A stretch of 64,000 bases of DNA from Symsagittifera roscoffensis (Eukaryota > Xenacoelomorpha > Acoela > Convolutidae). The notes beneath the pieces were generated by a model. That model was given only the letters and a program-made list of their open reading frames with translations. It made no database searches and was not told where the DNA came from. The position numbers were made by a program, and so were the translations under genes. Positions within the stretch are counted from its first letter, which is position 1; each line of letters starts with the position of its first letter. Positions 23,464 to 34,362 of this stretch are shown here, one piece after another. The stretch lies in NCBI RefSeq assembly GCF_963678635.1, contig NC_087070.1:2430854-2494853 (forward strand), in the 5' to 3' direction.

Positions 23464-24054
23464 ATGAGCAGACAAATTGGATCACTCCATCGATCAAACT
23501 CCCACCCTGCCAACCTACAAAATCCAATCCATATTATCCCACTTTTTGATTTTTCGCCGCCTGATTCACCACGAACTAATACATCATCAGGCATTAATTC
23601 TGATACTAACTCAGATATCACAGTTTTTCAGACAATATCACAATTCAATAACTCCGATGTAGAAACTCCCGATGAAATCGCAGATTCCGAACTATCTCCT
23701 TCTACCCACACCCAGACCAACTCTTCAACCTTCTCAAAACCCCCCTTTCGACCTATTCAACCTCAAAACCAATGTACATCTCCCTACACTCCTTCTCAAG
23801 TGACCCAACCTACTCGCCATTTCATTATGAACGATCAATCAACAATTCCCCAGATAATATCCAAAATTCTGAAGAATGAAGAATTAGATAATTTTATCAC
23901 ACTCCAACAACAGTTACTATCTCCCCACACTCTCACTATTCACCAACTATCATCAACAATATTAATGATCAACAATATTAATGATACACCAACTATCTTC
24001 GATGTATCATTAATGAAAATGATACGCGACATACTGAATGGTCAGCAGATGTAA
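23464..24054 (+). pseudogene. ORF-X copy A, truncated by the duplication junction
   Basis: The first 166 or so codons match ORF-X copy B. After about 23960 the frame runs into the 33-bp filler and then the integrase block in a wrong frame, so the last roughly 30 residues are junction noise. See copy B (29732) for the description. Confidence 0.75.
23961..23993. other. Filler DNA at the tandem-duplication junction
   Basis: The 33 bp between copies A and B consist of short repeats of nearby sequence: ATTAATGAT appears twice, the words CAACAAT and CACCAAC also occur just upstream (23941-23960), and ATTAATGA also occurs just downstream (about 24010). Such templated filler is typical of joining by polymerase theta-like end joining or template switching. 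Confidence 0.8.
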
Positions 24055-24917
24055 AGTTATTCCCCTTATCTTATAACTCATAAATCACAACAACTCTAGG
24101 AATGTCACCATACGAATTGGTTTTTAAACAAAAGCGACGAAAACCAATTAGCAAATGCCCATAAAAATACACAAGGATTTTGTCAACCAATTAAAGATTC
24201 AATTTGTTATAATCTACCATTACATACACATGATAAAGACCACTTTCCTCATCCACAAACTTTATAATTAGCTTCGAGTACACATTCCGAATGGATTTTA
24301 ATTAGAGATAAAAAACATAATGAAATCTAAGAAAAAAAGTAACAAAGAAAATGTTACAAAGGCAAAAGATAAACAAACAAATTAATTCACGCTTCATGCC
24401 AGCCACAAATTTAAAAATTGGAACAATTGTTTTAATACCTATTTTCAATACACAAAAAGGAATCTGCAAACAATTACAACCACTTCGAAAAGGACTCAAT
24501 CAAATAAGTGATAAACCTACTGAAGTAACATACAAACTTACTGACTCCAGTAAAAAAAGAACTCGTTCAACACAGTAACAATCTGTTACCGTATTATCCA
24601 AATGAATACGCACTCCGCGAATTCACTCAATTATAGTCCTTCACAGGCTTACACATCGTTCAAAACAATCCACAAACGGAACAAAATCAAAACGTTAATA
24701 CCAATAAAAATCAAAAAACAATCCAACTGCAAAACGCAAACCCTCAAATATCAAACACAACAGAACCAAAAATATCTCAAAAAAGAAGAAAAAATAGAAC
24801 AATGACTGAAAAAATCTTACCACATGATCAACAACAAAAATCCGAACATAAAGAATCATCACGATTTAGAAGTCAACCACGAAAAAACTACAAGACATTC
24901 ATCCAATCTAAAATATA
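23994..24917 (+). pseudogene. Integrase C-terminal part, copy B
   Basis: This is a duplicate of 17742-18665 with a few substitutions. It carries LKIGTIVLIPIFN (about 24415) and the KPTEVTYKLTDSSKK stretch. It has no catalytic core of its own. Confidence 0.8.
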
Positions 24918-25813
24918 AAAGAAAGTTGAATTTCAAAAACAACTTTAATATTGATTAACGTCAATATTCTTTTTAATCACTTTAAACTTTCACATTTCTG
25001 TAATAACATGCTGAAAATAAACTCGACAAATTCTAGTTTAAATTCAGCCAATAGAAATCATTCAAATTGTCACCTTTTTATCTCTAACACAAACTCACTA
25101 GCCGACAGATATCAATCACCAGGCATATCTATAACTGTAACTTTATAATCTCCAGGTCAAAAATAAGCAACTTGCTAAAACTTGACAACTAAAATAAACA
25201 CTACTTCAATATTACAAACCTCCCCTATCAAAGAATGCAAAATTCAACAATATTTTCCCAACTCAGACCTCAAAAACCCTCCAACCAAAAAGGGGAAATT
25301 AGCCCAAAGCAAAAAAGACCCATGATCATTTGGCCTAAAGTACAAATAACACAAAGATACCCCCAATTATCCTACAAATAAAAAAACTAAAAATTATGAA
25401 GACCACCCGAACACGATAAAAACAAACCCTCAACAATTTTTGACATAACTCAACCCACTTGTCAAAAAATCAATAAATATTCCGACCACACTTGAATTTC
25501 ACCCCAAAAGTTTAAAAAATATTCGACGAAACGAATCATTTCTTATATGCTTCTTTCTATAACAGTCGATAACTGAAAACAAAAACTTTCAAACTTTTTC
25601 ACAAAATTTTCTACTCTTTTAAATTTTTTACTATTCTTTTTCATTGAAACTTTTGAATCCCTAATAATCCGTTCTATAATTTTTGCAATCTTTTTTAGTT
25701 TTCTATTCCCTATTTGAAATATACCTCTATTTAAGTGATACGAACCATTTTTAGTCGAAAACGATTTTTTTCTCTTATTCATAATTTTTCTCACATTTTA
25801 AATATCCCTAACC
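24918..25813 (+). other. Non-coding pol-env spacer (copy B)
   Basis: This is a duplicate of 18666-19544 with the conserved blocks GATCATTTGGCCTAAAG (about 25323) and TTCCGACCACACTTG (about 25480). A 14-bp AAGAATGCAAAATT insertion near 25232 is specific to this copy. No gene is seen. Confidence 0.6.
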
Positions 25814-25939
25814 ATGACAATGTGCAAATGTACAAAAAAGACAATAGTCACATTCGCCTTAGCAACTATCCTTTTGATACTTTTTATTGAAGATTATTAT
25901 AAAAAACATAAATTTTCCCAAAAAGAATTAAACACTTAA
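25814..25939 (+). CDS. Small single-pass membrane ORF (41 aa), copy B
   Basis: This is a duplicate of 19545-19670. It stays open but has two changes near the N-terminus (KFTKT becomes KCTKK). The hydrophobic segment and EDYYKKHK end are unchanged. Confidence 0.5.
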   Translation: MTMCKCTKKTIVTFALATILLILFIEDYYKKHKFSQKELNT

Positions 25940-26756
25940 ATACCTTTTCAAAATTGCTAATCAACCACCACCAAACCAGCCCACACCAACAACATCCCAA
26001 GACAGTCCAATAACACCTACAACTTCCAACAATCCCCAGCCATCAACACGAACTTCTTTTCAAGACAATCCATACACTTTTGAAGAACGACACGCACGAT
26101 TATCTGAACCATTAGAACCACTTAATCGCCATGCATCTTTAAGCGAACCAACATATAATTTATATCCCACCTTACAACAAGATCTTAATCGAGTAAGACA
26201 TATTAGCCAAAATCAAAATACACTTGAAATAAATAGACAAAATGTACATCCAAGACGAAACAGAAATTTTTAAACCCCCAGAGTTTCATTTAACATACCC
26301 CAATCATCAACACCAACTACCTCAGAACTTTCAAGCAGTGCACTACCAGAAACTCCCACACTTGCTTCACAACATTGCATTTCAAATATTCCATCGGACT
26401 ATCTAGGTTCAACTCCAACATCAGAACAAATCCGAGAAAATCCTTTTAACCCACCAAACACCATCGAAAGACCACCATATTGGACAACACACTCATATAC
26501 TCAAGGCGATCCAAAACTAGTAAATGAACCAATAGATATTTCTTCTGATACAACATTATCATCCCTGCCAGAAACACTTTCACTTCCATCAACACCATCT
26601 ATAAGTCAAATATCACCAACACTTTTGCCCCTTAATTTCCCCACCAACCTTGACGCTAGAAACCAAGAACAGTCATCGACAAATACCGCTCTACGGTTAG
26701 ATTGGAAAATTTTCGTAGCACCTCCCCGTACTATTTGGACAACATCAAGAAAGTAG
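25932..26756 (+). pseudogene. Ser/Thr/Pro-rich ORF, copy B
   Basis: This is a duplicate of 19663-20487, with the same in-frame TAA (about 26272). The shared stop shows that the ORF was already broken before the duplication. Confidence 0.5.
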
Positions 26757-26892
26757 CCGACTCCACAATTTGGCACTAGATAGATTACAATAAAGACAAG
26801 ATATTCACAAAGATATTCATGAACACAATATTCAAATACTTCAACAAAAAAGTCTCCAATAAAAGTTTTAAATCACAGTCAGACTTAAAAAT

Positions 26893-29476
26893 ATGGTTCA
26901 ACAACCTTTTCCCCTCAGCCCACCATTTATAACAGCTCAATCACTACGTCCCTCATTTATAACAACTGAAGTTATATATAAATACGACAGATATACCAAA
27001 AACATAATTGGATATATTACCTTTTATAACCCATACTCAGGAATATCATACACATGTATATTCTAAAAGTACTTTCATCTCACCACCTCCTTTTTCTAGT
27101 TTTTTCCGAACAAAATGCAAATCCATCTCCTTGCACAGAACCTCAAGATTTGTTAGTAACACACTACGATTGTGAAGAAAATGAACAACAACTGCTACAC
27201 AAATTTGCAATAAACCAAGTAACACAATGCGAATCAGAACCACAAGCCATAGAAACCACAAACATAATAGCAACTTTATACTGAAAAGCCCGAGCAACAG
27301 CACTCACAGGCTATAAATTTACAGCAACTTTTTCCGAAAAGAAATTTCATTGTTCTTAAGTTTCAAGTGGAAACAACAACCGACTTGATCACGAATCATT
27401 CTACCAAAGTAATAAAGAAAAACTTTTACATCAAAGTCCCGAAGATTGTAAAAACGAACTACTCAGATTAAACTTGGTTTAAAATAAAAACTCAAACAGA
27501 AAAATAGTAAATATTTAAGACTCTGTACATCAAGCAGAACTTGAAAGTTATCAAGGACATATTAAACTAGACGAAAGATATCCATACAACGGCGCACATG
27601 GACGACTAACTTATGACATTCACGACAAACGCTGGATACCGCATATTGGAATAAATATTCCTTTCCTTTAAGCTGCAAAGCAGGAACAAAAAATAAAGCA
27701 TACCAAGAATTAATGTTTTTTGACTGGAAAATACAACTCGAAAAAATACAACTCACACGAGATTTAATTTTAACACTATAATTTATAAAGGAATCAGACT
27801 ACTTTGCAAAAATGACGAAGGCTATTGTGATCCTGCAACAAGAACACGAGCAACACTTGGATATAGACCCTGAAACACTATAATTTATCAAGGAATCAGA
27901 CTACCTTGCAAAAATGACGAAGGCTATTGTGATCCTACAACAAGAACACGAGCAACAATTGTTTGGTTTCCCGAAGACACTTGTACAACATTTCAAGTAG
28001 CAAAAATCCACGCTCGAATGATTAAATTCCATGACAAAAATTTCATTGAATCCATCCCATTTGACAAGGTCAACCCAAGTCAAATAAGAAGCCACAATAT
28101 TAAATTCAGAAACATTCACAATAAAGAAAATAGATTAACACGTTTCCAATTCTATAACGAAACAGAATTTGCATGTAAATATAAAAATCCACTCTACAAT
28201 ACACAATATTCCGAAATATCTGTCGAATAAGACGAAGGTTTGGAGATGACCACTGGAAAACTAAAATATAATCCCCATGCAACACATCAACCTCTCAACG
28301 AAGGAACATCATACATCCCAGTAAATCTTCTTAAAAACGCAGGAAACTCTCGTAGAAAAGTAAAACCACAAGACACTGAAAGCACACGATTACAAGAATG
28401 ATCACTAATGAAATTTTGGCGCAATACACTATGACATCCACTTAGATATGAAATTAGACTACACAATTAGTAGATTTTTTCAAGAAATATCACTCTCCGA
28501 ATTAGAAATACTACATCAACTATGTGATCTAGAAAGAACCCATACTTTACAATCACCTGAACTAGCAGTTCTAAAAATACCCTACGCAGGATACTTATTA
28601 TCCGGAAATAGATCAAACTTTTTTGACTATGAAAGAAATATATTATGGTTTTCTACTTGCACCAAAAAAGTATCACAATTATTTATTTTTGAAGATAAAC
28701 GTTGTTACAAACGAATCCCGATATTCTATTTAAAAAAGTTCATTTTGTCGATACACATTCAAGACGAACATATTTTTGGGATACGGCAGTACCATGTGGA
28801 TCAGAAAACAGCCACAATGTCGTAAAATTAAACCCTGACGAAGAAAAATACAATCTACTCACACCATACCCAGCATTAATGCAACCACTGAAAACGTTTT
28901 CTCACGAAAGTATTCGAGCGGAGTGTTATCTACAATCGATCGGAGTGTTTTCTAAATCAGATAAACAACATCACATTCGTACACAACAATTTCAGGAATT
29001 ACTAACACAAATGGACACTATACAACGACAATCAATAGATCAAAATTTAATAAAACTTGTAGAAACCGCAGGATTTTCAGAAAACTATACACAAAACTAC
29101 AGCGGATGTTTTAAAGGTATTAAGGATTACATATATTTAAACGGCGGAAAATATAGACCACAAGATATTTCACTTAAAGATATAACCTTAAAGAACGAAA
29201 TCCTTGCCTTTCTAGGATGGCCATTTTACATCTTAGAAAGATTGACTATCTTATACGCTCTGTTTAACTTTATTGGATTTCTTTTCTCCTTACTAAAAGG
29301 ATTCTATAACACATGCGCAATCAACACAAGTAAGGCGACAAGCAAGCGTAGCACGCATAATGTTCGCAGGATTTTTTGGAATATTTTCATCATCAATAAA
29401 TAAAATCCTCTTAGATGCACAGATCAAAGAATACAATACAAAACTATCAACAAACCCAAACACATACGACGAATAA
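26893..29476 (+). pseudogene. env: Envelope glycoprotein gene, copy B
   Basis: This is a duplicate of the copy A envelope, with the same layout and most of the same breaks. Differences include a 5-bp insertion near 27663 and small indels near 28715 and 29175 that join the last segments into one longer frame (28702-29403). That frame spans the CYKRI region through the membrane anchor (about 29200-29305). It ends with the same basic tail. Confidence 0.65.
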
Positions 29477-29731
29477 AACAATAATACGAAAGCATTACCT
29501 ATAGCACCACGTTTATCAAATCTATATTATAACCATCCATTATCTTTAATTTCACGAAATTTTAGGAACTAAGCAATCACAAACCCCCAAACTTAAGACC
29601 CAGCCACACAAAAGCCCCATTCAACATATAGTGACACAACACCCCCAAAATGACGATACATATGAACAAGTCATTGAATAGCCCCATACCACCGCTTTTC
29701 AATCTCAAAATAATCATTTTTTCAGCCCACG

Positions 29732-31449
29732 ATGAGCAGACAAATTGGATCACTCCATCGATCAAACTCCCACCCTGCCAACCTACAAAATCCAATCCAT
29801 ATTATCCCACTTTTTGATTTTTCGCCGCCTGATTCACCACGAACTAATACATCATCAGGCATTAATTCTGATACTAACTCAGATATCACAGTTTTTCAGA
29901 CAATATCACAATTCAATAACTCCGATGTAGAAACTCCCGATGAAATCGCAGATTCCGAACTATCTCCTTCTACCCACACCCAGACCAACTCTTCAACCTT
30001 CTCAAAACCCCCCTTTCGACCTATTCAACCTCAAAACCAATGTACATCTCCCTACACTCCTTCTCAAGTGACCCAACCTACTCGCCATTTCATTATGAAC
30101 GATCAATCAACAATTCCCCAGATAATATCCAAAATTCTGAAGAATGAAGAATTAGATAATTTTATCACACTCCAACAACAGTTACTATCTCCCCACACTC
30201 TCACTATTCACCAACTATCATCAACAATAACATCATCAAATCCACCAACTCCTACACCTGCTTCGGACTACACGCCATCACTAGCCCAGTCATCCACATC
30301 AACAGAAACATCCATACCTTTATTCCCCCAATATACATTAGATCAATCTGACCCTAACCCTGAACCACATCTTTTTGTAGATGAACATGTGTTAATACCC
30401 ACACTTCATTGGACAGCTTATTACAATTGTACTAAACCCCTTACGCTACCACCCCTTAACACCACAAAAGATATTGAGAGAAATAAGAGCGAATTATTTA
30501 GACTAACCACATCACTAACAGCCCGACAAATTACATACGTAAGATATAAAAATTACTAAAACATTCACTGCACCCCGAGGAGCTAACGACCATTCAATTG
30601 AATATTATGATCATAACATCATCAAATCTAATCAAGACCAATTTCTTGACGACGATCAATTTGCAAACACACAATTAACAGAAAAAATTTTCGTTAAAAC
30701 ACCCTACTTTTTCACACTTAGCATACTAGCAAAAAGCATGATCACATTATTTTAGAAGCATTATCAGATATTCAAGCATACGAATCATTTCACGAAAAAT
30801 TCCAAACATTTTCACTAACCTTTTATTTTCTCACACCAAAAGAACGTGATTTGCACTATTCAAACGACATCTTGTTGCGAATTAAACCAACACACACCCT
30901 AAACTTATTATCGTTTTATACAGAATGATTTTCATTCACACACACCATCACGACAACCTCGCCACAGAACTCAGTTTTTAAATTCTAAATGAACCTCACC
31001 GTTTTTCATAAATTTCACGAATTGTATTAAAAATACTAACCTTCAAGGCATCCTCCGGAATTATGACCCAATCACCCAGAAGTATATATTTTGTCCCCTC
31101 GCCAAGAACTTCAACGAAGAAGAATCCCGACCCGTAATAGTCCCGCATGAATATATTCAACCTATAGAAGTACCCATTTTGAATTAATCCACAAAACTAA
31201 ATACAACCACAAAACTTATAATTTAATTCAGAACACACCTCACGAAATTGCAGTAGTCACCGAAGAACTAAAAACCATAAGAACACTTCAATTGCTTTGG
31301 CCACTGCTCCAAACTAAAAACATCATACGCATACTAGCAAAATTACTAACCACATCAGATGCTATTCACGATTTTTCTCTCATGGCTTCTTTCACGACGA
31401 CTAAGGTATTTATGAATTTAATATTCTATAAACTAACTAATTTAAAATA
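29732..31449 (+). pseudogene. ORF-X, unrecognised accessory gene downstream of env
   Basis: The ATG at 29732 follows a TTTTTTCAG acceptor. The first frame is open for 275 codons: residues 1-125 are Ser/Thr/Pro/Asn-rich (SPPDSPRTNTSSG), then comes a helical-looking part (IPQIISKILKNEELDNF), then a mixed part with LHWTAYYNCTKPL. Coding-like sequence continues in shifted frames: 30559-30755 (APRGANDHSIEYYDH), 30735-30927 (EALSDIQAYESFHEKF) and 31215-31449 (TPHEIAVVTEELKTIRTL). Its position after env recalls accessory genes of complex retroviruses. I do not recognise the family. A possible splice donor (AAG-GTATTTATG) lies at about 31405. Confidence 0.5.
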
Positions 31450-32557
31450 AAACTAACCATTCTTTATAAGTAATTTACATTTTCTTTAGCCTTCACACCA
31501 CGATCACCTACAACAATAAAAAACTATAGAAATACAAACTCTTTTTTCATAATAAAAATTATGAAACCTACAGCACTGAATTATGCAGTAAAATTCAAGT
31601 TCATAGTAATAAATTCATCTATAAATTATTTCCCTAATTGTAGTAAAATTAAATATGATGATAATCAATTTATAATTTTAGACCTCCACAAAGCAGTCAA
31701 ATTTAATCTTAAAGTAAAAAATCTATACAGAGAAATGCAGTACTAACTTTTTATATATCTTCTGTTCACCCGCACAAGAATTCTTTCCACAATCGCACAA
31801 TTCGCATACGAAGAATTGTTTAAAATAATGAATTCAATTTTTAAGTTTTCACTAACAACAACTTAAACAAGCGATAACAAGTTTCCAACTTTCCTTTAAC
31901 CCGGTTGGAATGGAATTATATAATAACTAAACTCACCAACGCAGCTAACTAAACACCATAAACCAGAAATTAACAGCATGACTCAGATAAGAATACCTAC
32001 GGTACCTAAACTAGATTAAACCAGCTTAAAACTGGATAATTTACTTTTTTGAAGACTATTACCAAGTGTAAAAAAGAAATCATAAAACACCAAAAAGTCG
32101 CAAGACAAACCAAAACCAAAAAAAATTTGATTTTTGAGAAAAGGACACAACCAAAGTAACAAAAAAACCAGAAATAATATAATATAAAAATGTTAGCACA
32201 AAACAGGACCCCTTAAAAAACCAGCATGAAATCATACTCCCACTCCTGGCCTAACCCACCAGAGAGGGCGTCCTGAGCATGCTCTATAGCCGGCCTAACC
32301 CACCGTGCTGTATCCACGCTTTGTGACCACACTATGTTTTTGACAAGAGGTACTCAGGGGTGAGTAACTCTTAAAAAAAACTGAACTAAAACTAAAACGC
32401 TTTTGCGAAAACAATTAACCAAAATCATAACTAAAAAATTGATTTAAAAAAATTTTTAAAATATTAAATCATAATATGCAGTACATAAAAAGTTGAGCAT
32501 TTACAGACTAGACGACCCCATCACACTCAACTTACACAATGGCTAAACACAACCGAC
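31450..32557 (+). other. AT-rich stretch, possible intron or 3' UTR of element 1
   Basis: There is no supported gene. It is AT-rich apart from a GC-rich patch at 32228-32346 with two copies of GGCCTAACCCACC (32248 and 32292) and the palindrome GAGCATGCTC (32275-32284). A CATTTACAG acceptor-like site lies near 32500, about 55 bp before ORF-Y. Together with the donor near 31405 it could bound an intron joining ORF-X to ORF-Y. Confidence 0.35.
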
Positions 32558-32887
32558 ATGCAGCCCACAATCACGACTCAAAAAGGATTTAGAGTACGGC
32601 TTGACTTCGCAGAAAAGGACTTCATTGAATCAGACCAATGACCACCTCGATGTTCAAGTATACGTACAGATCCGAGTTACAAGGCATTCCCTCCAATCTC
32701 GAGTTTCACGACCATTCCCAATCCAGATCGAAAAATAGTTCTCCACAACCGATCAAGAACAGACTATCATAACAAACCATCTTTAAATCAGACTGATTTC
32801 GTTGGTGGTCAAAGTCTTTGTCGAACGACAGCTAATAACTTCTTATCGACGATTCCAGCTTCCTGGAGCTTTCTCTCCAAGAAATGA
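32558..32887 (+). pseudogene. ORF-Y, 109 codons with one in-frame TGA
   Basis: From ATG at 32558 the frame reads MQPTITTQKGFRVRLDFAEK, has a single TGA at 32639-32641, then stays open with PPRCSSIRTDPSYKAF and NKPSLNQTDFVGG to a TGA at 32885. Composition is balanced and better than random for this AT-rich region. It lies 85 bp before the 3' LTR. It could be a last exon of ORF-X or a separate small gene. Not recognised. Confidence 0.4.
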
Positions 32888-32972
32888 TGCTCGCCAAATA
32901 CCAACGATCATCATCCATCCTTCATTACAGATAGAAGATAAAAGATTCAAAACTCTGTACACTTCGGATGGG

Positions 32973-33382
32973 TGGAACCAGATCCAAACTATATTTTATT
33001 ATTGGGTATAAATTAGATATTTTATCACTATAAAATATTTAATATTAACCAATCATGATCCATCTAACTAACAACCCACTTATTTGTAAGAGAGATTTGA
33101 ATTTAATAAGAGAGCACCAGAGAGATTTGAATTTAACTTAGAAATTAGTTGCCTCTCCAGGAGAACTTCAGCAGTTGCAATAAGCCAGTATACTCTAGAT
33201 CTATTGAGCCTAGCAGAGACTAGTTAAACGCCCTGAGACTAGTAGATATAAGAGTAAGATTAGGATCGGTATTAGATTAGGAAGTTGCACGAATCTATGC
33301 GGCCGAAAATAAGATAGCGTGACGAGCAGACGGTGTACCCTATCCGAAAATACTTTATGAGTTACACCTCGAACTTAACTCA
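32973..33382 (+). repeat. 3' LTR of element 1
   Basis: It starts TGGAACCAGAT and ends GAACTTAACTCA. It is the partner of 7775-8179, with TATAAATT at 33007-33014. A short purine run (GGATGGG) lies directly before it and may be the polypurine primer. An insertion with a repeated AGAGAGATTTGAATTTAA motif (33090-33135) is specific to this copy. Confidence 0.9.
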
Positions 33383-33386
33383 CTTA

Positions 33387-33917
33387 CCTAGGTCAGCTAG
33401 TACACAAAATTGACCTTAACACCGGAACCGACTACAATCTATAACATGTAATAAATCATGAACCATTAGGGGGGAACACGGTAAGGAAACTATTGAACAA
33501 CCCCAAGTTCAAACCCTGCGATGACATATATACAATACTTTTTCTACCCGAACCGAGCCAACAATCAGGAGCTTACCCCGTTTCTTCTTATCCCACCGCT
33601 TATCATTTTCATCGGCAAATTTGCTTAATCTATTCTTTTTGCCGGATTTTATTAACTTAATGCCGAAACGATTGATGCCGGGAAGTGCCGGGAAATTAAC
33701 TTAATCCCAAAACGACAACATTAACTCTATTTTTGTATACAGGGTTATTTCAATACCCCTAAACATACCACCAGAAGCTTACAACACCTCAACACCGATA
33801 ATTTTGTTAGGTTCTGAATCCTCTACCACCCAACATACCCATTTGACACACTTCACAACATTTGCAAGCGCCCCCCCCCCCCCTCTGCTTCCATCAACCA
33901 GAACAACGATAACATTT
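33387..33917. other. Spacer between the two LTR elements
   Basis: No gene is seen. It contains a degenerate GCCGGGAAGTGCCGGGAA repeat (about 33680) and a 13-C run (33871-33883). Confidence 0.45.
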
Positions 33918-34183
33918 AATTTCTGATACTCAATTTTCTGACTCTCTGAATATTTCAGATAGTGAAATAGAAACAGATCTACATAATTTTAGTTGGGATG
34001 TTATGACACCACAATTTCCAAAAAATTCTAATACGAATACTAAACCAACAACACCATTATCAAAAAATCCACGAAAAGCGCTTTTAAAAAAGTTCCTTAG
34101 CAAAAGAAACGAGCCAACACTTGATGAACAAAGACCAGTACCTACCCTTCACTCGCAAAAAAACAATAACACTATCTACAACG
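33918..34183 (+). pseudogene. Coding-like fragment, unrecognised
   Basis: The frame is open from 33918 and joins the ATG at 34003. It is acidic and Ser-rich at first (SDSLNISDSEIETDLHNF), then basic (PRKALLKKFLSKRNEPTL). It runs directly into the element 2 LTR remnant at 34184, so it is cut there. It may be the remains of an accessory gene from another copy of this family. Its identity is not known. Confidence 0.3.
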
Positions 34184-34362
34184 TCGGATCTATTGAGACT
34201 AATTGAGACTAGCAGATATAAGAGTAAGATTAAGATCGGTATTAGACTAAGAAGGTGCGCGATTCAATCCAGTCCCAAGTTAGATAGCGTGACGAACAGA
34301 CGCTGTATCTTATCTGAAATTACTCACGGAGTGAGCCACCTTAGACTTAACCTGAGATAAAA
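34184..34362 (+). repeat. Truncated 5' LTR of element 2
   Basis: It matches the 3' half of the element 1 LTR, from ATCTATTGAG through the GATAGCGTGACGAACAGACG core to about GACTTAACCTGA. The U3 half is missing, replaced by the unrelated ORF fragment upstream. Confidence 0.8.

Larger units (their letters stand above)
17742..23960 (+). repeat. 6.2-kb tandem duplication, copy A
   Basis: From ATCTTCGATGTATC in the integrase C-terminal region to CATCAACAAT in ORF-X, this block recurs almost unchanged at 23994-30228. It includes the integrase C-terminus, small membrane ORF, Ser/Thr/Pro-rich ORF, envelope and the first part of ORF-X. Differences are single substitutions and small indels, for example GGAACAAAA/GGAACAAAA flanks with a 5-bp change near 21395 and a change near 22445. 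Confidence 0.97.
23994..30228 (+). repeat. 6.2-kb tandem duplication, copy B
   Basis: This is the second copy of the 17742-23960 block, starting TATCTTCGATG at 23994. Unlike copy A it runs on without a break into the rest of ORF-X, so its right end marks the original sequence and copy A's right end the junction. The spacer, small ORF, Ser/Thr/Pro ORF and env lie in the same order. Confidence 0.97.
7771..33386 (+). mobile_element. LTR retroelement 1 (Ty3/Gypsy-type with env), 25.6 kb, decayed
   Basis: This is a full-length element bounded by two LTRs of about 405 and 410 bp and flanked by the direct repeat CTTA (7771-7774 and 33383-33386), a 4-bp target duplication as expected for Gypsy-type integrases. 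The internal order is leader, gag with a CCHC knuckle, aspartic protease, RT (YLDD), RNase H, integrase, small membrane ORF, Ser/Thr/Pro-rich ORF, envelope, ORF-X and ORF-Y. The normal size would be roughly 18-19 kb. It is inflated by two extra copies of a 371-bp unit and by a 6.2-kb tandem duplication. Every long gene is broken by stops or frameshifts, so it cannot be autonomous. Confidence 0.9.

Noticed and set aside
23309-23527. Minus-strand 72-codon frame, repeated at 29577-29795
   Set aside because: Antisense to the ORF-X splice site and start; no independent support.
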